Below the pieces are notes generated by a model. The model saw only the letters and a list, made by a program, of their open reading frames with translations. It was not told the origin of the DNA and searched no databases. Shown piece after piece: positions 39,260 to 62,375 of a DNA stretch of 64,000 bases. Position numbers and translations under genes: made by a program. The stretch covers positions 399,908-463,907 of the forward strand of contig CAJNDT010000935.1 of the NCBI GenBank assembly GCA_905221615.1, in the 5' to 3' direction. Each line of letters begins with the position of its first letter. Within the stretch, counting starts at the first letter, position 1. This DNA comes from Symbiodinium sp. CCMP2592. Lineage: Eukaryota; Sar; Dinophyceae; Suessiales; Symbiodiniaceae.

Positions 39260-41071
39260 CTTCAGGAGAGTCAAGAGGTCTGGGGTTGGAAGGTTTGAAA
39301 AAGCTCTAGCTACGCCATGCACCCTAAAGCCCAAAGTCACCTCAATCCAACAAAAACACCCAAGGCCGCTAAAACCATGTAGGGACTCCTGAGCATTCTT
39401 TGATTACCGGTGTTTCTGGTTCGGGATCTCGGGGGTTCCGTATTCCATGGCTTTGGAGTGGCTGCGCAGTGTGGAGCCTGACTTGAGTTCACGTGAAACC
39501 ACCATGGACTGCCTTTTGTAGTTGCCTATTATAAAATTCCTAGGAAGGTTGGTTTGGGTAGTTGTTTACGGTTCAACATTCGCAGAGCCTAGGTGCAAGA
39601 GTACTGGCTCGCATGATTTGAACCTCGATTTTGTTTTGCTGGTCAACCGCCTCGTCTTTCAAGGCAGTATCTAACCAGTTGTTGAAACTCACCGTCTTTT
39701 TTCCGGGCTTTCTCAGCCCATGGCCCAGCCCAGGCAAAAGGCAGCATTGGGGAAAAAATCATCTACAAGGCGCAAGGTTTGCGGGTTTGGGTTTAGTGCT
39801 TCAGCACTTTATGTTTTTGTTTTTATTGCTGGGCTGAATTTGGGTTATTGGATTTAGGGCTCAGTGTTCAGATTCTTGCACAATGATACTCACACACTAC
39901 TCTCCCATCGTAGTGTGACTTCTATGCATCGTACAAGAGGCACTGAAACCCTAAACCCTAAAAGTGCTACGTCTCATCTTAGACATCTGATATTCATCCG
40001 GGCCTGTGCTCGCTCTCGTATAGCTCTTCGTGGTGATGATGGCGAAGGTGATGGTTTTTTTGATGCAGCTGGCGGTCTTGTTTCGGATGGTGATGAAGAC
40101 CGATGATGATGGGGAGTGAGAAGCATAATGATGATGACGACGATGGTGGTGAGGATGAGTGTTGAGCCGGGTGTTTTGCTTCATAGGTTAGGCCAGAAAG
40201 TGAAAGCGCACGCTGGTAGGTCTTCTTCATTTCGATCGAGCATGCACTCCTCCGCCGTCTGGTGCAACTGGCTACTTGCTGCGGTTTACGGTGTTGTTCA
40301 AGGGGGTCTGGTCGTCACCGGGGCTTGAGGGGCAGACGGAACTCTTTAAACCGCTACAGAGTCAATGAAACAGTATAGTCCATAGCATGGTTCGGGTTAA
40401 ATTCTTCCAGAACTTGGGTTTAGGATTTCGGGTTGAGGGTTCAGTGATTCAGGGTTCGGGGAAAAGGTTGAAGGCTGTTAGTGGGTGTAGCGCACAGCAT
40501 GCTCTCAAGCGAACATAAGTCACCATTAGCCCTAATGTAGAAGCTTAAAGAAGCCAAGGCAGCCAATACTATGCCTAGGCTTCCTTCTTGCAGTGATAAA
40601 TACCAAAGTTACACTGTACTGTAATATACCCGCAGACCCTTCTACCAAACCGTGCTATGATATACCCTAAAAGCTAGTCTAGCTTACAAGGCACCTACAT
40701 AGAGCCCTCGGAACCTTCAAAGGAACCCAATATTGTCAGTATTATACTGTACTAGATTTTCAGGCACCTACACAGCCCCAGAAATGCATAACAATGAAGG
40801 AACGCTATTCTACATAGTTATACTATGTTGTACCCCGAACCCAATTCCAGATTGGAATGCACCTACATAAAGCCCTGTATATAGGAAACCTTCAAGAAAC
40901 TCTTTTCTACGTGGTTGTGCTATAATGAATGTACCCCAGAACCCTTAAACCACCTACATATCGCGTTATATACAGGAAGCCTTGCAAGGCATCCCTTGAA
41001 AGGAACCCTTTGGAGGAGCCCCTTAAAAGGAACTATTGAAATCCTGTTCTTGTTCGAAAGACCCTTCCCTA

Positions 41072-41163
41072 AGGGTCCATGTGCCCAAATGGTACATACC
41101 TTGGCCTTAAAGTACTCCCTATATATGTACATTGGGGCCAACGTATATACTCTTTGGGTACAG
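41072..41163. mobile_element. Degenerate inverted-repeat element, family E copy 2
   Basis: Arms GTGCCCAAATGGTACATACC and GTATATACTCTTTGGGTAC, with TTGGCC/GGCCAA at the inner ends. Looser relatives are visible near 14080-14155 and 42285-42355. Confidence 0.55.
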
Positions 41164-41187
41164 GGACTGTTAGGACTTGATGTACCA

Positions 41188-41190
<3 letters not shown>

Positions 41191-41220
<30 letters not shown>

Positions 41221-41289
41221 TACTACTACTTCTACTTCTACTTCTACTTCTACTTCTACTTCTACTTCTACTTCTACTACTACTACTAT

Positions 41290-41351
<62 letters not shown>

Positions 41352-41378
41352 TTACTGCTGCTGCTGCTGCTACTACTA
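41191..41378 (+). repeat. (CTA/CTT)n triplet microsatellite
   Basis: CTA triplets interspersed with CTT, ending in a CTG run. The frame encoding long poly-Tyr is an artefact. Confidence 0.95.
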
Positions 41379-42841
41379 CGGCTCCCTGAGGTTTACTTCC
41401 TCGTGGCTGCGCCCTGGTTCATCGGCTGGTGGGGCTTCCAGCCCGGAGTCCCAACAGTGACTGGGGGACTGGGGCTCCTGTATAGGGATTTAGGGTATAA
41501 TGTAGGGGTCTTCATAATTAGAAAAGGGTCTAGGGGCCCATTATACTATAATTTTTTAATCAGGAACCCAGGATTTAGGGTGTATGGGGTTCTTCGATTT
41601 CAGGTTTAGGGGTTTGGGGTTTTGGGCGGTTTAGGTGGCTCCAAAAAGTTTCTGTATAGGGTCTCATTTGAGTCTGAAGCACGCAGCCCTGGATGCTCGG
41701 GCCATAAAAAGCTAAGTTGGGTCCGCAATTTTCTCAAACTCTCAGGTGGTACCCTGTGGCGCCACATAGGCCCAAAGCCCACAACAAATACTTTGCAACA
41801 ATACTGACGCTTTGATGTGAAAAGGTCCCCATCATCACGATCCCCTTCGGTCGCGGAGTTTCCATAACCCAAGCCTGAAGCTTTACCACCTCGTCCGAAT
41901 GCTCTAAGCCCAACATCCCAAGCCCTACACTTAACTCTGCATCACGGAAACAAACCTAGGCCCGGAAAGTGAAATTGAGCCAAACCCCCTAAACCCTCAA
42001 CTTCCCAAGCCCTATAAACCTTAAACCATGTCCCAGGCGCTATGCGCACATGTTCGTTTTCTTCGTGATCCGGAACGAAACCTTTGAGTTGCGCTTGGGC
42101 TTAGATTAGGGTTTCTTTTTGCTCGAGTATGACATCTAGAAGCTGAGAGTTTGGAGCTACTTGGTTGGACAACTCAAGGTCTAGATGTTGGACCCTTCAG
42201 CAGTGAGCACCCGCACATGTGGGTTGTTTTTCTCTGCTTATCTCCCTACTTTCTCAAACACTCAACGGGTCCAAGTACCAACAATAGAATAGGTACTTAG
42301 TAGATTTTTTGGCCCCAAAAGTAGATCCTATACCATTACTTGGACCCCAAATTTGGCTTATTCAACGACGTTAATCGTTAAAGTGCGCTATCCAGCAACA
42401 GCAGCTGGTCTTACAACCGCCGCCGGAGAGCTTTTCCCAAAGTGGAGTTTAGGGGGTTTTGGGTTTAGGGGTTTAGGGTTTAGGGATTAGGGTACATTGC
42501 AGCTAGTAGCGGCTCGATACTAGGAGTTGCTGTTCTGGTCTGCTTAAATATCCCCCACGGGCTCCTCAAAGGATTCCTTTCAAGGGCTCCTCGACCCCTG
42601 AAACCTTTAAAGGAAATCCTTAAAGGGAACTAGGCAGGAACCCTAATACGGAACTCCATAGTACCCTCACTGTATAGGCACTTAGGGAACCTTTGGGTTT
42701 TGGTAACTGGAAAGATGAAGGACACCCTCAGGGCCACGGGTTTAGGGTTTAGGATTGGGGGTTCAGGTTTTCAAGCTCAGATTTTGGGGTTCGGGTTTAG
42801 GATATCTAGTGTTAGGATATACGGTTTTAGGGTTTAGGATC

Positions 42842-43019
42842 GCCGTCGTCGTGGTCGTAGAGGTTGGACGTAGGAGTCGGGTCGGAGTGTTTCTGTACAC
42901 TTGGTGTGAACATCCATAGTTTTGCAAAGCGAGTTTTTGCCTGGGTGTAGGGAACCATGCAGAGCAAGTAGTGAAAGCCCAAGGAACTACAAGGAGCTTC
43001 TTCGGGATATCCCTGCCAC
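42842..43019 (-). CDS. Candidate minus-strand exon, unknown product
   Basis: After acceptor ATCCAG|G, one minus frame stays open for 59 codons: WQGYPEEAPCSSLGFHYLLC, then MVPYTQAKTRFAKLWMFTPS and a His/Asp-rich end. It meets a GA-type donor at the edge of a CCCTAAA block. Composition is protein-like, but the family is not recognised and no partner exon was found. Confidence 0.3.
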
Positions 43020-43236
43020 CTGGATTCAATTTTTTGACGAGGGTGCATTTAGGTAAGTTTCCGCAACTTTGAGTCGCCTTCGGCACTTAACAGACTACGT
43101 CAGCGACTTATTACATGGGGGTCCCGAGACGGTTTCTGCCACCCCAGTGCTGAAACCCCTCATAGTACGAGGAATCAGCATGTTTGTTCTGGTGATCCAC
43201 CTACTTCTGTTTCTTTTGAGCGTCGTCGGTATATAC

Positions 43237-43267
<31 letters not shown>

Positions 43268-43490
43268 TATGTGTATATAAATAGAGAGAGAGAGACAGGA
43301 TACTATAGCATCTCTGTACATATATGTATACACATACAGATAAACATATCTGTATAGACTTATGGGAGTGTATGTGTGTATGTACACACATGTGTACATA
43401 TATACACACACATACTTATACGAAGTATATATACATATATATATATATATATACGTATATATATATATGTACACACACACACACACACAC
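43237..43490. repeat. TA/GA/CA dinucleotide microsatellites
   Basis: (TA)n, (AG)n and (AC)n runs in series. They account for all Tyr/Ile- and Thr/His-rich frames here. Confidence 0.95.
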
Positions 43491-44279
43491 AACTCACTCA
43501 CCTTGAGAGGTCCTGAGTGCTCATTGTTAACGACCCGACCGCCACGCTTAACCCCCCAAGCCCAACACTGCAATTCCTGAACAAGGAGCAATGAACTTAG
43601 GACGCAGGTTTTCGGAGTGTAGGCTTCAGGGCTCAGACAAGAACCCCAGAGCCATGACGTTTCGCAGACTCCGGACAAGTCAGTTCGTTTGGAGAGCAAG
43701 TCAGCTGGTTTGATGGAAACCATCTAGTTGAGGTTTGAGGTTCTGGAATACCTGGACTCCCCAAACACCCTCTGAAAAACCTTCGTAATGAGGAACAGGA
43801 AGCCCCATTAAAAGGTAGGGTTGGGGGGTAAACCTTAAGCCGTAAACTCCCTAGACCCCTAAACCCCCTAAACCGCAACCCCCTGAAGCCTAAAACGGTT
43901 AGGGTGTTGAGGACAGACGGTTTAGGTTTCTGGGATCCGAGAGCACTGAAGCGCAAGCCCTTCCACCCTAAGGGGCCCAGTTACCTGTGCAGTGTGTTGT
44001 GGCTTTGTACGGTTTCCACTGGGCTTTACAGGGTTCCAGACGGGTTCCGTGAGGGTTCCATTCGTCTTGCATGCTGTGCCCTGAAAGCTGTGTCAACGAT
44101 AACCCACTGTATAGTAGGTAATCGGGCTCTTTGTTTCTTGTTTATCGATTCTTTCGTATACACATATGTCGTTGAAAGGTCAAGGGCAGGTTCTACTGGT
44201 GTTAGAGGGTGCACTAGACTAGACACCTACGGGTTTTAGGTTTAGGGTGCTGTATCACCCTCAACCCTAAACCACAAAG

Positions 44280-54156
<9,877 letters not shown>

Positions 54157-57100
54157 GTTAAAGGTGCAGGGTTTTGAGCATTTGGTATAAGGGTTTAAAG
54201 TTTAGAGTCTAGGGAATCTAGGGTTGCCGATTATGAAACGTACATATATGTACTATTGCAGCTACGACTTGCATTGCAACGGTTGAAGGATGTTAAAAGG
54301 TGCGGTGCAGGAAGCAGGGTTTTTCGCGTTTAGGTTCTGGGTTCCAGTTCCAAACGTTTTTGGGCTGTCGGGGGTGTGCATCACAGGCGGTCCGGCTTCG
54401 GGTTCAGGGTTCAGGGGTTCGGTTTAGGGTTTAGGGTAGGGCTTTGCAATGGCGATTGGCATCTGTGATGTATGGTTCTCCGGTTCAGTTCTTCGGGAGC
54501 ACATGTCCGGAGCCGGCGGCCATCCAAGCCCTAAATCCCCAAGCTTAAACCCTATTTCTGGACCCACATCCTAAAGTTCCTTCACTTTAAATCTAGAGAT
54601 CTAGACTACAACTCCAAACCCTGAGTCAGAAGCCAGGAAGTTGGAACAGCCGTGATCATCCAACGATAAACGAATATACACAGCAGACATGTGTATAACT
54701 TACTGTACATATACATACCCCAGTCTTCAACATAAGTATGTATATGTATATGTACATGTACATTTTAGTACATACTTATACGCATATACATATATGTACA
54801 TATGTATTCAAGATGGTATTTCGGCTTTCTCGCTAATCCCGAACTCTGAAGGTGTAGGGTTTAGGGGTTTCAGGGGTTTTGGGCGGTTTAATTGGCTTAG
54901 GGCATATAAGGTCTAGTATATATGTAAGGCTTACAACCGTACACTGAAGGCCAACCACAAAACCGCACGAAGGGAGGCTTCGGAGGTTGGCCGCCTCCTA
55001 AGGTTTCGAAAGGTTTAGGGGAGCTTAGGTCTTGGGATGTAGGGTTTAGGGAAGTTTCGAGAAGTTTAGGGTTTAGGTTTTAGGGAAGTCTGTGGCTTGT
55101 AGGTCCTGCAGGAATTCAGTAGCATCCTTATGTTGTTGTGTTTTGGCTTTAGAGCTCCCTTACTAGAGTTGAATAATTGGAAACGCAGGTACCATTTAGC
55201 AGTTCAGCGGCTCAAGGCAACAAAATGCAAAGTGTTCTTGGGGGTTGAGTCTGACTATCTTTAAAGCAATCCTGCTAGATTTTCTGTCCCTGGCATTTGG
55301 GGGTTTTGTGTGTGATGGATTGCTGAGGACTTCCTGTCGCAAGCTGGCTTTGTGCGAGCATTGCGGCAGATGCCTCCCATTGGTTCCTGGGCTGGCAGAC
55401 GACTGGCAGACTGCATGTAGAGTAGCAACAAACAGAACTACCTGTGAGTAGAAATGAGTCACGCCAACAACGGTCATTAGCAACAATGAACCAGCAGTGA
55501 GCGATTTCCGGAAAGACAGCTCTGCAGCACGATTGTAGCAAACGCAATCGGACGAATTCTATGTGCCGACGTTGTCTGGTCGTTGTAAGTGGTTGGTAAG
55601 CTTATGTCTTATACTTGCACACAGTGATGCTTAGTGGCGTCAGCCCCACGCTTACAGTATCCCTAAATTACCCAAACTCCTACCTAAACTCCCAGCAGTA
55701 GGTAAATTAATAGCCGAAAATCCATTAAAAGGCAATTTTTCTACATACTGTTGGGGTCCAGGTAGCCATAAATCCGAAGCCACTGCTTGGAGTGCCAAGA
55801 ACATGGCTTTGACCACGGGCTCCTCGAGTTTGGCATAGTAATAAAGACAGTATCACCGAAAAGATGCCTATGTAATTAAAAATGGCCCATCAGCCAAGTA
55901 TGTCAAAATCCTGAATAGCTACGGCTCCCGTATTGCCCGCAGGCCTAGATGTGAATCTGTGTTCTTTTCGCGAGACAGCTGTCGACGTGTACCATCAGGT
56001 CACGGAAACGCGTTGCAGCTTGCTTGCACTGGCATTGCACTGTAAAAAACCAAGAATCCATTAGCCTGTGTCATTCTTAATAATCCCAAATCCCGAACCT
56101 TCAACTATGATTGCTCCTTAAACCATGAAATCTGAAACCCACGAGGTTAGAACAGCTGGAACAACTTTAGGGTTCTGCGCAGAGCCCTTTACCTTTTAAG
56201 GCCACGTGGTTGATAGCTGGCACGTTTGGCCATCCATACAGCATGTTTTACTTCGTGATCCCCAACCCTAAACCCTAAACCCTGAAACCTCATCGCTACG
56301 AGCCGCGTATTTAGCCCAAGCCCGGAAAGAGAGTCTCAATCAGTAGACATAATAGGCTCCACTTGTAGTCCATATGAACATGCATCGTATGATTCAGGTA
56401 CTCGCAAACCAGATTTGTCGAGTTCTGAATACATCTTATATATATATATATACCCACAGGCAGGATTCAGAGATTCGTGTTTTCCAAAATGCGGGGGTTC
56501 AAGAGCGGGGCCATCTTTCGAGGTACGTCCGCGAAAGCGAACGGTTTCTGAAAGGCGCACGCCACGCTGGAGCTTAGCTGCTTAGGTCCGTGCGCTTCCA
56601 CGAATCCAGATTGACCCAGCAAAGTAAAGATAGGTCTCTCTAGTGCAACTTGATCCACACATTCAATACTGAGTAGCTTTTTCCAAGGCAGAACGACGTG
56701 CCCTACAGTAAGCTGTTGACCCTGCACACAACCCCCTACTGTAATGATAGCTTGCCTTCGTGTTCCAACGGTCGAATCCTAAATGCATCGTCCGAACCCA
56801 CCGGCCCTGAAGACTAATTACACCCCAAGTGCGGGAGTTATTCAGGTTCCCCATGATCACGTTACGGGTTTCGTGCCGGGACCCAGTACTATGCCGACGT
56901 CATTAGGGCAAACGAACCTTAGCACACCCGACAGGGTTTGGGGGTTCAGGGTCGGGGTGCTCAGCGGCTAAGCACCAAGAGTCGGATGTGTACAGTCGCC
57001 AAGGACTACTAAAAACAGAGTTGTAATACACAACTAGGACTGAAGCCCTAGTAGCTGCAGCACTAAAGCCATAGAGCTCTGAACCCAGAACGTAAGTCAG

Positions 57101-60100
57101 GCCCTCCGCTGTAGATCGACATGCTTCAAGCTTTGACTTAACCCCGTTGACATGTTGGGGTCAAGTGTTAAGGTTGGGGTTGCATCATCCCACTATAAGG
57201 CGCTCCAATGAACATGTGAACCGTAAGCCCTAGAAGCCCTTAAAGTTAGGGTTCAAGGGTTCAGGGGTTCAAGGTTCAAGGGGCTCTGAAACAATAGTTC
57301 GGTGTTGAAGATCTTGGAGAAGGTTTCGTTTCAGCATGACGTCTTCAACCTGAGGTGTTTATAGGTTGGCGGGGTTTGAGGGCTGTAAGCTGCAACCAGT
57401 TAACAGTTGAGCAGTAGCCGTGTTGAGGGTTCAGCAGGTAGCGCTGAAACTCTGGTTTCAGTTCTTTACAATGCAATGCATTCGACCGGAGAAACTACTC
57501 AGGACTTAGAAGTGCCTCTACTTGCATGTTGTACAGACCTTTTGTGGCAGACATGTGTTTGCGTCGCCTGCAGACAGAGCCTGTTTGAGGTTTTTTTTGG
57601 ATGCAGGTGTTTCGAGTGAACGCTCGTAGCAACCCGGATAATAAGTATGAAGAAACAAGTCCAGCAAGGCACGCGAAGCATGTGTACTTTTCTACCAGAA
57701 AAATTTACAACTTCATCTGGACGAGAGCTGCAGGTCCCTTGTCAGTCCTTGTCTCTTGGTTCAAGGAGACTCCTGTAAAGTGCGGTTTTCTGGGAGGGCA
57801 CCCTCCATTCCTGTAAAGGCCAGTAGTGGAAGTCTCGACGGACGCTCGAACAGAAAAAAGGGGCAGCGAGGGGGAGAAGAGAATCGAGCCGACCCTATAA
57901 ACCCCAAATCCGCTGCCTTCGTGCCGTAGTCTCTCCACCAAGAAAGCCCGACCCTCAATCCCTATGTTCAGGCAATTAGGGTTCAGGGGTTCAGTGAGGG
58001 TTTGAGTAGGGTTTAGGGTGTCTGCAGGTTTCGAAGTTTAGGCATATAGGGTCTAATGCTGAGGGTTCAGGTGGTTGCGAAGTGTCGTCGTGATGCAGTG
58101 CTTTGTATGGAGCCTAGGCCCAGGCTATATGAGAGCCTACACATATCCTGTATCCTGGGCATTGCGTATAGGGACAGCGTCAGCGGTTTGGCAAGTCCCT
58201 AGACTTTGACTTCCATGGGCCACAATATCAATGCAGCAGGGCCAAGCTTGCCTATCACAGTGATTTGGGTTTAGTGTGCCTTCATGTCGGAGCCACAGCT
58301 CGTCGCCCTGGTGTTTGCCTCTCAACAGATGCAGCGGTAGCACTTTGGGGTTGTCGGCGGGGTGGTCTGCACCCCGCCCCACCTCAACTAGTTCAAGCCC
58401 TATAAACCCTAAACCACAAAGCTCCTAAGACCAGCTCAGAGCCCCAAAGCACCAAGCTTCCCTAAACTCTACAGCATCTTTGGAACTCTATGTCAGCTCT
58501 TGTTGCACCAAAATTACCAACATACCTGCTACGAGGAGCCTAGACATTTCAAAGGGGTGGTCGCCCTACAGCCCTTGGAATGCGCCATGCTCCCTGTTCT
58601 GCAGAATCCGCGCTTCGTCCGTCTCCTGGGAACATGTTGTTGCTTGGCAGTCAGGAGAGTGTTTGGCCTCTTGGGTTGTGGGTTTTTAGCTTCAAGCGCC
58701 TTTTCGAGGGTTAATTGCGGCTTCTAGACTAGGGTTTAGAGTTTCGGGGCTTCAGGGCATGACGACGTATCATCTTGCTGTGGGCTTTAGGCGTCTGACA
58801 AGAAGGGCTTTAGGCCTTGGGTCTATTGAGGACTCGAGTGGCTTGCAACATCTTGCGACCCTACACTCGATATTATCAAAGGCACGGAGCAGTGTTACTA
58901 ACATTTTGCTATCGGATGCCACGGTCTACTTGGTGAAATCGAGTTTTGCTCTTGTATGTGTGTGATGTATCGCACGGTTAGCCTCGTCTTCTCATTGTGT
59001 TGAGTCGCCAACACGGAGTGAGCGCCACGGCCTAAACAGGTCCTGGAATATAGCAGGATAGCAGGCGGGGACGGGTCTCAGTAAGTATCTCTTAGTTCAC
59101 CCGCTGTCTCCATCTAGTCCCTCTGCTTGTGAAAGCCCGGGTTTAGGCTTCACCCATGCAGAATTCACTAAACCCTAGGCCCTGTAGCCAGCCATTTCTA
59201 GTTGCATGCACTCGCTTATGGGCCCTGTTGCCTGGCTGGTCAAACCTAAAACCAGTTAAACCCCTAAAAGACACCGAAAGTAAGTAAGTAGAACAATAGC
59301 CCCTTATCGGTTTTGGGCTTTGGGCTTGGTACCTACTTTTTGAGGTTTAGCTACAGCCCAACGCTCAATCCAAGACGTTGAAATCCTTTGCCCCATACTC
59401 GTCTCTAAACCTCTGATCGGGACTCGAACAGCAGGCCTGTTACTGGCGATGGGAACAATGGGAATGGTGGCATTCGTCATGCCAGATCACCTCCCGCTTC
59501 TTCGAGCATTTCCAGTATATTTATACAGTACAACATAATAAAACATAGTAGAATATACGGTATGAGTACTATAGTACATATAATGAAGTATAATGCTTGT
59601 ACAGCAGAGTTTGGGATTTTTGCTTGAGCCTCAGAAGGTGAAGAGCAGCTGTTTAGGGTTTAGGGTACGAAGCCCGTGACTTTGACAGACACTAGGCCAA
59701 TAGGCGACATGACAGGATCAACAGTGGAGCTAGTCAATCGTGTTGGAAACAGGGATCGCATCAGTGTGTGGTAGTTGTGACACTACGAGAGCTGGCAGAT
59801 GTGGGTAGCGCAATATCATGGCTATTGCAATAAGAATATCGAGCGGCATGTGTGTGTGTAGCTCTTTGGTGCAAGCCAGACCGTTTTCATAGAAATGAAA
59901 GATATGGACACAGCACAGCACAAAATTGCTCAACATGAGCAACAGATATCTAACCAGCTGAATCCACCTGCGATGCTTTGTCTAGTTGCCGAAGGGTTTC
60001 ATGTGAGGGTGCGGGCGGTTGGGAGGGACACATTTGCACTAGGTCTCCGGACGTGGTTGCGCTATGGGTGCTACCACCCTGCTGCCTGTTGATTTCTGTC

Positions 60101-60792
60101 TTCTACGCCTTCTACCTCGGCGCACACCCTCTCGATCCACTCCTAGAGCCGCCGCGACCGCGGCAAATGCAAGCGCAGCACTCATGGATGGTTTGGGCTC
60201 CCACGGTTTATGGTAAGCTTGAGGCGACTTCCGACAGGCGGGCCACTGCAGGTTCGGGATTTAGGATAGGGGGATGTTATGAAACCACAACTTCAGGTTG
60301 CTCGTGAGCCTTTCTGTCGATCTATCTGTCTATCTTATCTCTGTCTAGCTATCTACCGATCCCTCCCTCCGTCTAGCCATCCATCCTTCCATCGGTATAC
60401 ATGTCATGATCGTTCTGTCTATCTGTCTATCATTGTCTATCTATGTAGCTAGCTATCTACCCAGCTGTCGGTCTATCAAATCTATCCATCGACCTATCTA
60501 TCTTCTATCTGTCTACGTACGTACCTACCTACCTACCTACCAGTCTAACAGTAGTTTAAATTTCTGTCGATCGGCAAGTGTATCTTTCTGCATGTGGATA
60601 CTTGTGTATATGCATTCATGCATGCATGATTGTGTGTATGTATAGGTATGGCCATGCACGGTTCGGCATGGTACGCTTGGGTTGTACGCATGCTGTATGA
60701 TCATGAATGGAAAGCAGCAGCACCCGCCATAACTTGTAGGGACAGTACCGCTGTGCCCCGCACTGTGGCCTGTGCTGTCGTTCTATATGCAG
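54157..60792. other. Heptamer-rich DNA with scattered exon-like scraps
   Basis: No complete gene is seen. Coding-like scraps: 56491 (MRGFKSGAIFR before a GTACGT donor), 57604-57816 (an open frame with VNARSNPDNKYEETSPARHA), and 60100-60220 (FYLGAHPLDPLLEPPRPRQM). The last could be an earlier exon of the RING gene. Pentamer/tetramer microsatellites (TCTA/TCTG) fill 60310-60545. Confidence 0.4.
58280..58387 (-). CDS. Candidate minus-strand exon, unknown product
   Basis: After CTAG, one minus frame reads EVGRGADHPADNPKVLPLHL then LRGKHQGDELWLRHE and meets a GC donor (GCACAC). Composition is protein-like. The opposite orientation to the surrounding gene models suggests a separate gene or relic. 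Confidence 0.35.
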
Positions 60793-61239
60793 CATGTACT
60801 CATTGAGGGCAAGATTACTGCTTGGAGCAGGTTAAACTTCCGCTGCTACAACACAAGCGGCCTCAACCAGATCCGACACTTTGACTACGCACTGGAGGTG
60901 TCCGTCTTTAGGGTTCGCAGGTTACGGTGCATTGATTCGGCGGCCCGATGATGCCTGACAGCTTTGTCTGTATCCAACACCCTGGACCCTTAAACCCCCA
61001 AACACCAAAGCCCTACGAAATGAGTCGAAATGAGTTGGACTACGGACCCGTGAATAGTCCTTCCTGCAACTATAGTAGAGTAGTGACAATATGTCATAAA
61101 CCCTAAGACCCTGTTTGCTGTAATCATAACCGAGCCCCGAAACTCTTGCATCTAGGCCGCAAAATCCAAATATTCAGATCGGTGAATCCTTTTTCCGGCG
61201 GTCTTTCCCACCTCAAACCCCACACATTTTCTTAATATG

Positions 61240-61272
<33 letters not shown>

Positions 61273-61273
61273 G

Positions 61274-61326
<53 letters not shown>

Positions 61327-61396
61327 CATTGCTACACACCGTGTTCTGTTATACTGTTTTTTGCAGATGCATAAACCTGCACATATACACAAATAT

Positions 61397-61432
<36 letters not shown>

Positions 61433-62267
61433 GTATTAATATATACATATGTATGTGTATGATACAAACATACACATGCATATGTGTATATATATATATA
61501 CACACATGCAGAAGAGCTTTAACCTGTAGCAGGAACAGCTCCTTCCAAACCTTGTAAACTCCCCATAAGTCGAGAGAAGAGAGAACAAACTCGAAGAGGT
61601 CGAGGCGCAATCCCTGGCGGTGTCCACGCAGACTTGCATATGCTGCCTGGAGGACCCTAAACCCTCAACCTAAGCCCTAAATCCCAAACCCTCTTCCAGT
61701 GCTTTTGTTGAAGGACTTCGAGGAGTCCTGTGAGGTGGCAGTGCTCCCATGCGGGCACGTCTTCCACCAGGAGCCATGGCAAGGGTGGTTCAAACATGGG
61801 GTTTCAGGGTTTAGGGTTTCAGAGTTTAGGGTTTAGGATGTAGAGGTTGAACAGGTCGTGCGGTGGTTTATAGGGCTTTGCAGGATGGCTTTAGAAGGGC
61901 ATGCACGACTTTGCCAATAGGCTATTTTGGGAGATCGACACAGCAATCACGAAGCATGCTGGGAGCAGAACCATATACCTAAAGCTAGGTTCACGGTTTT
62001 GAAAAACCTGTGCTACCGAGCAGAGATACATGTCACCCGAAATGCCTTATGCCTTAAACCCTTGAAACCACCAAACAAAAACCCTTATAAATCAAAAAAC
62101 AAAGGTAAACCCTGTAAACCCTAAACCCCCCTAAACCGTAAACCCAAGTCCCGAAATTCTTTAAACCCCCGCAGGAATGTATCGCCTCCTGGGCCATCTC
62201 ATCTTCGAGAAATCGGGGCTCGTGCCCCACGTGCCGGGAGAACTTCGCAGCCGGAGGTACTGAATAG
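60793..62267 (+). CDS. RING-H2 finger protein, 3' exons
   Basis: Four exons. 60793-60897 (35 codons, after ATGCAG, before GTGTCC): HVLIEGKITAWSRLNFRCYN.... About 61570-61652: a charged helix ending TQTCICCLE. 61714-61770: DFEESCEVAVLPCGHVFHQ. 62175-62267: ECIASWAISSSRNRGSCPTC then RENFAAGGTE and TAG, or an earlier GT donor at 62257. Spliced, they give the complete metal-ligand order C-x2-C, C-x-H-x2-H, C, C-P-x-C of a RING-H2 domain at the C-terminus, typical of E3 ubiquitin ligases. The junction between the first two exons is uncertain. Introns of 61 and about 404 bp contain CCCTAAA/TTTAGGG repeats and use GA-type donors, with short direct repeats (AGGAC, CAGGA) at both ends. Upstream exons were not resolved. 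Confidence 0.75.
61235..61500. repeat. (TA)n, (GTAT)n and (GA)n microsatellites
   Basis: Several simple-repeat runs lying in the presumed intron before the second RING-gene exon. Confidence 0.95.
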
Positions 62268-62291
62268 TAGTGAGCTGCTGAAGCGAAGTCT

Positions 62292-62375
62292 TTTAGGGTT
62301 TAGGGCTCAGGGGTTTAGGGTTTAGGGGTTTAGGGTTTAGGGGTTTAGGGTTTAGGGGTTTAGGGTTTAGGATTT
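62292..62375 (+). repeat. Regular telomere-like block (TTTAGGGTTTAGGGG)n
   Basis: About five copies of a 15-bp phrase made of TTTAGGG plus TTTAGGGG, directly downstream of the RING gene stop. Interstitial, since unrelated sequence follows on both sides. Confidence 0.92.

Noticed and set aside
39951-40230. His- and Asp-rich frames near 40 kb
   Set aside because: They derive from GATGAT-type simple repeats, with no splice or homology support.
40915-41460. 181-codon frame with a long poly-Tyr run
   Set aside because: It is a translated CTA/CTT microsatellite.
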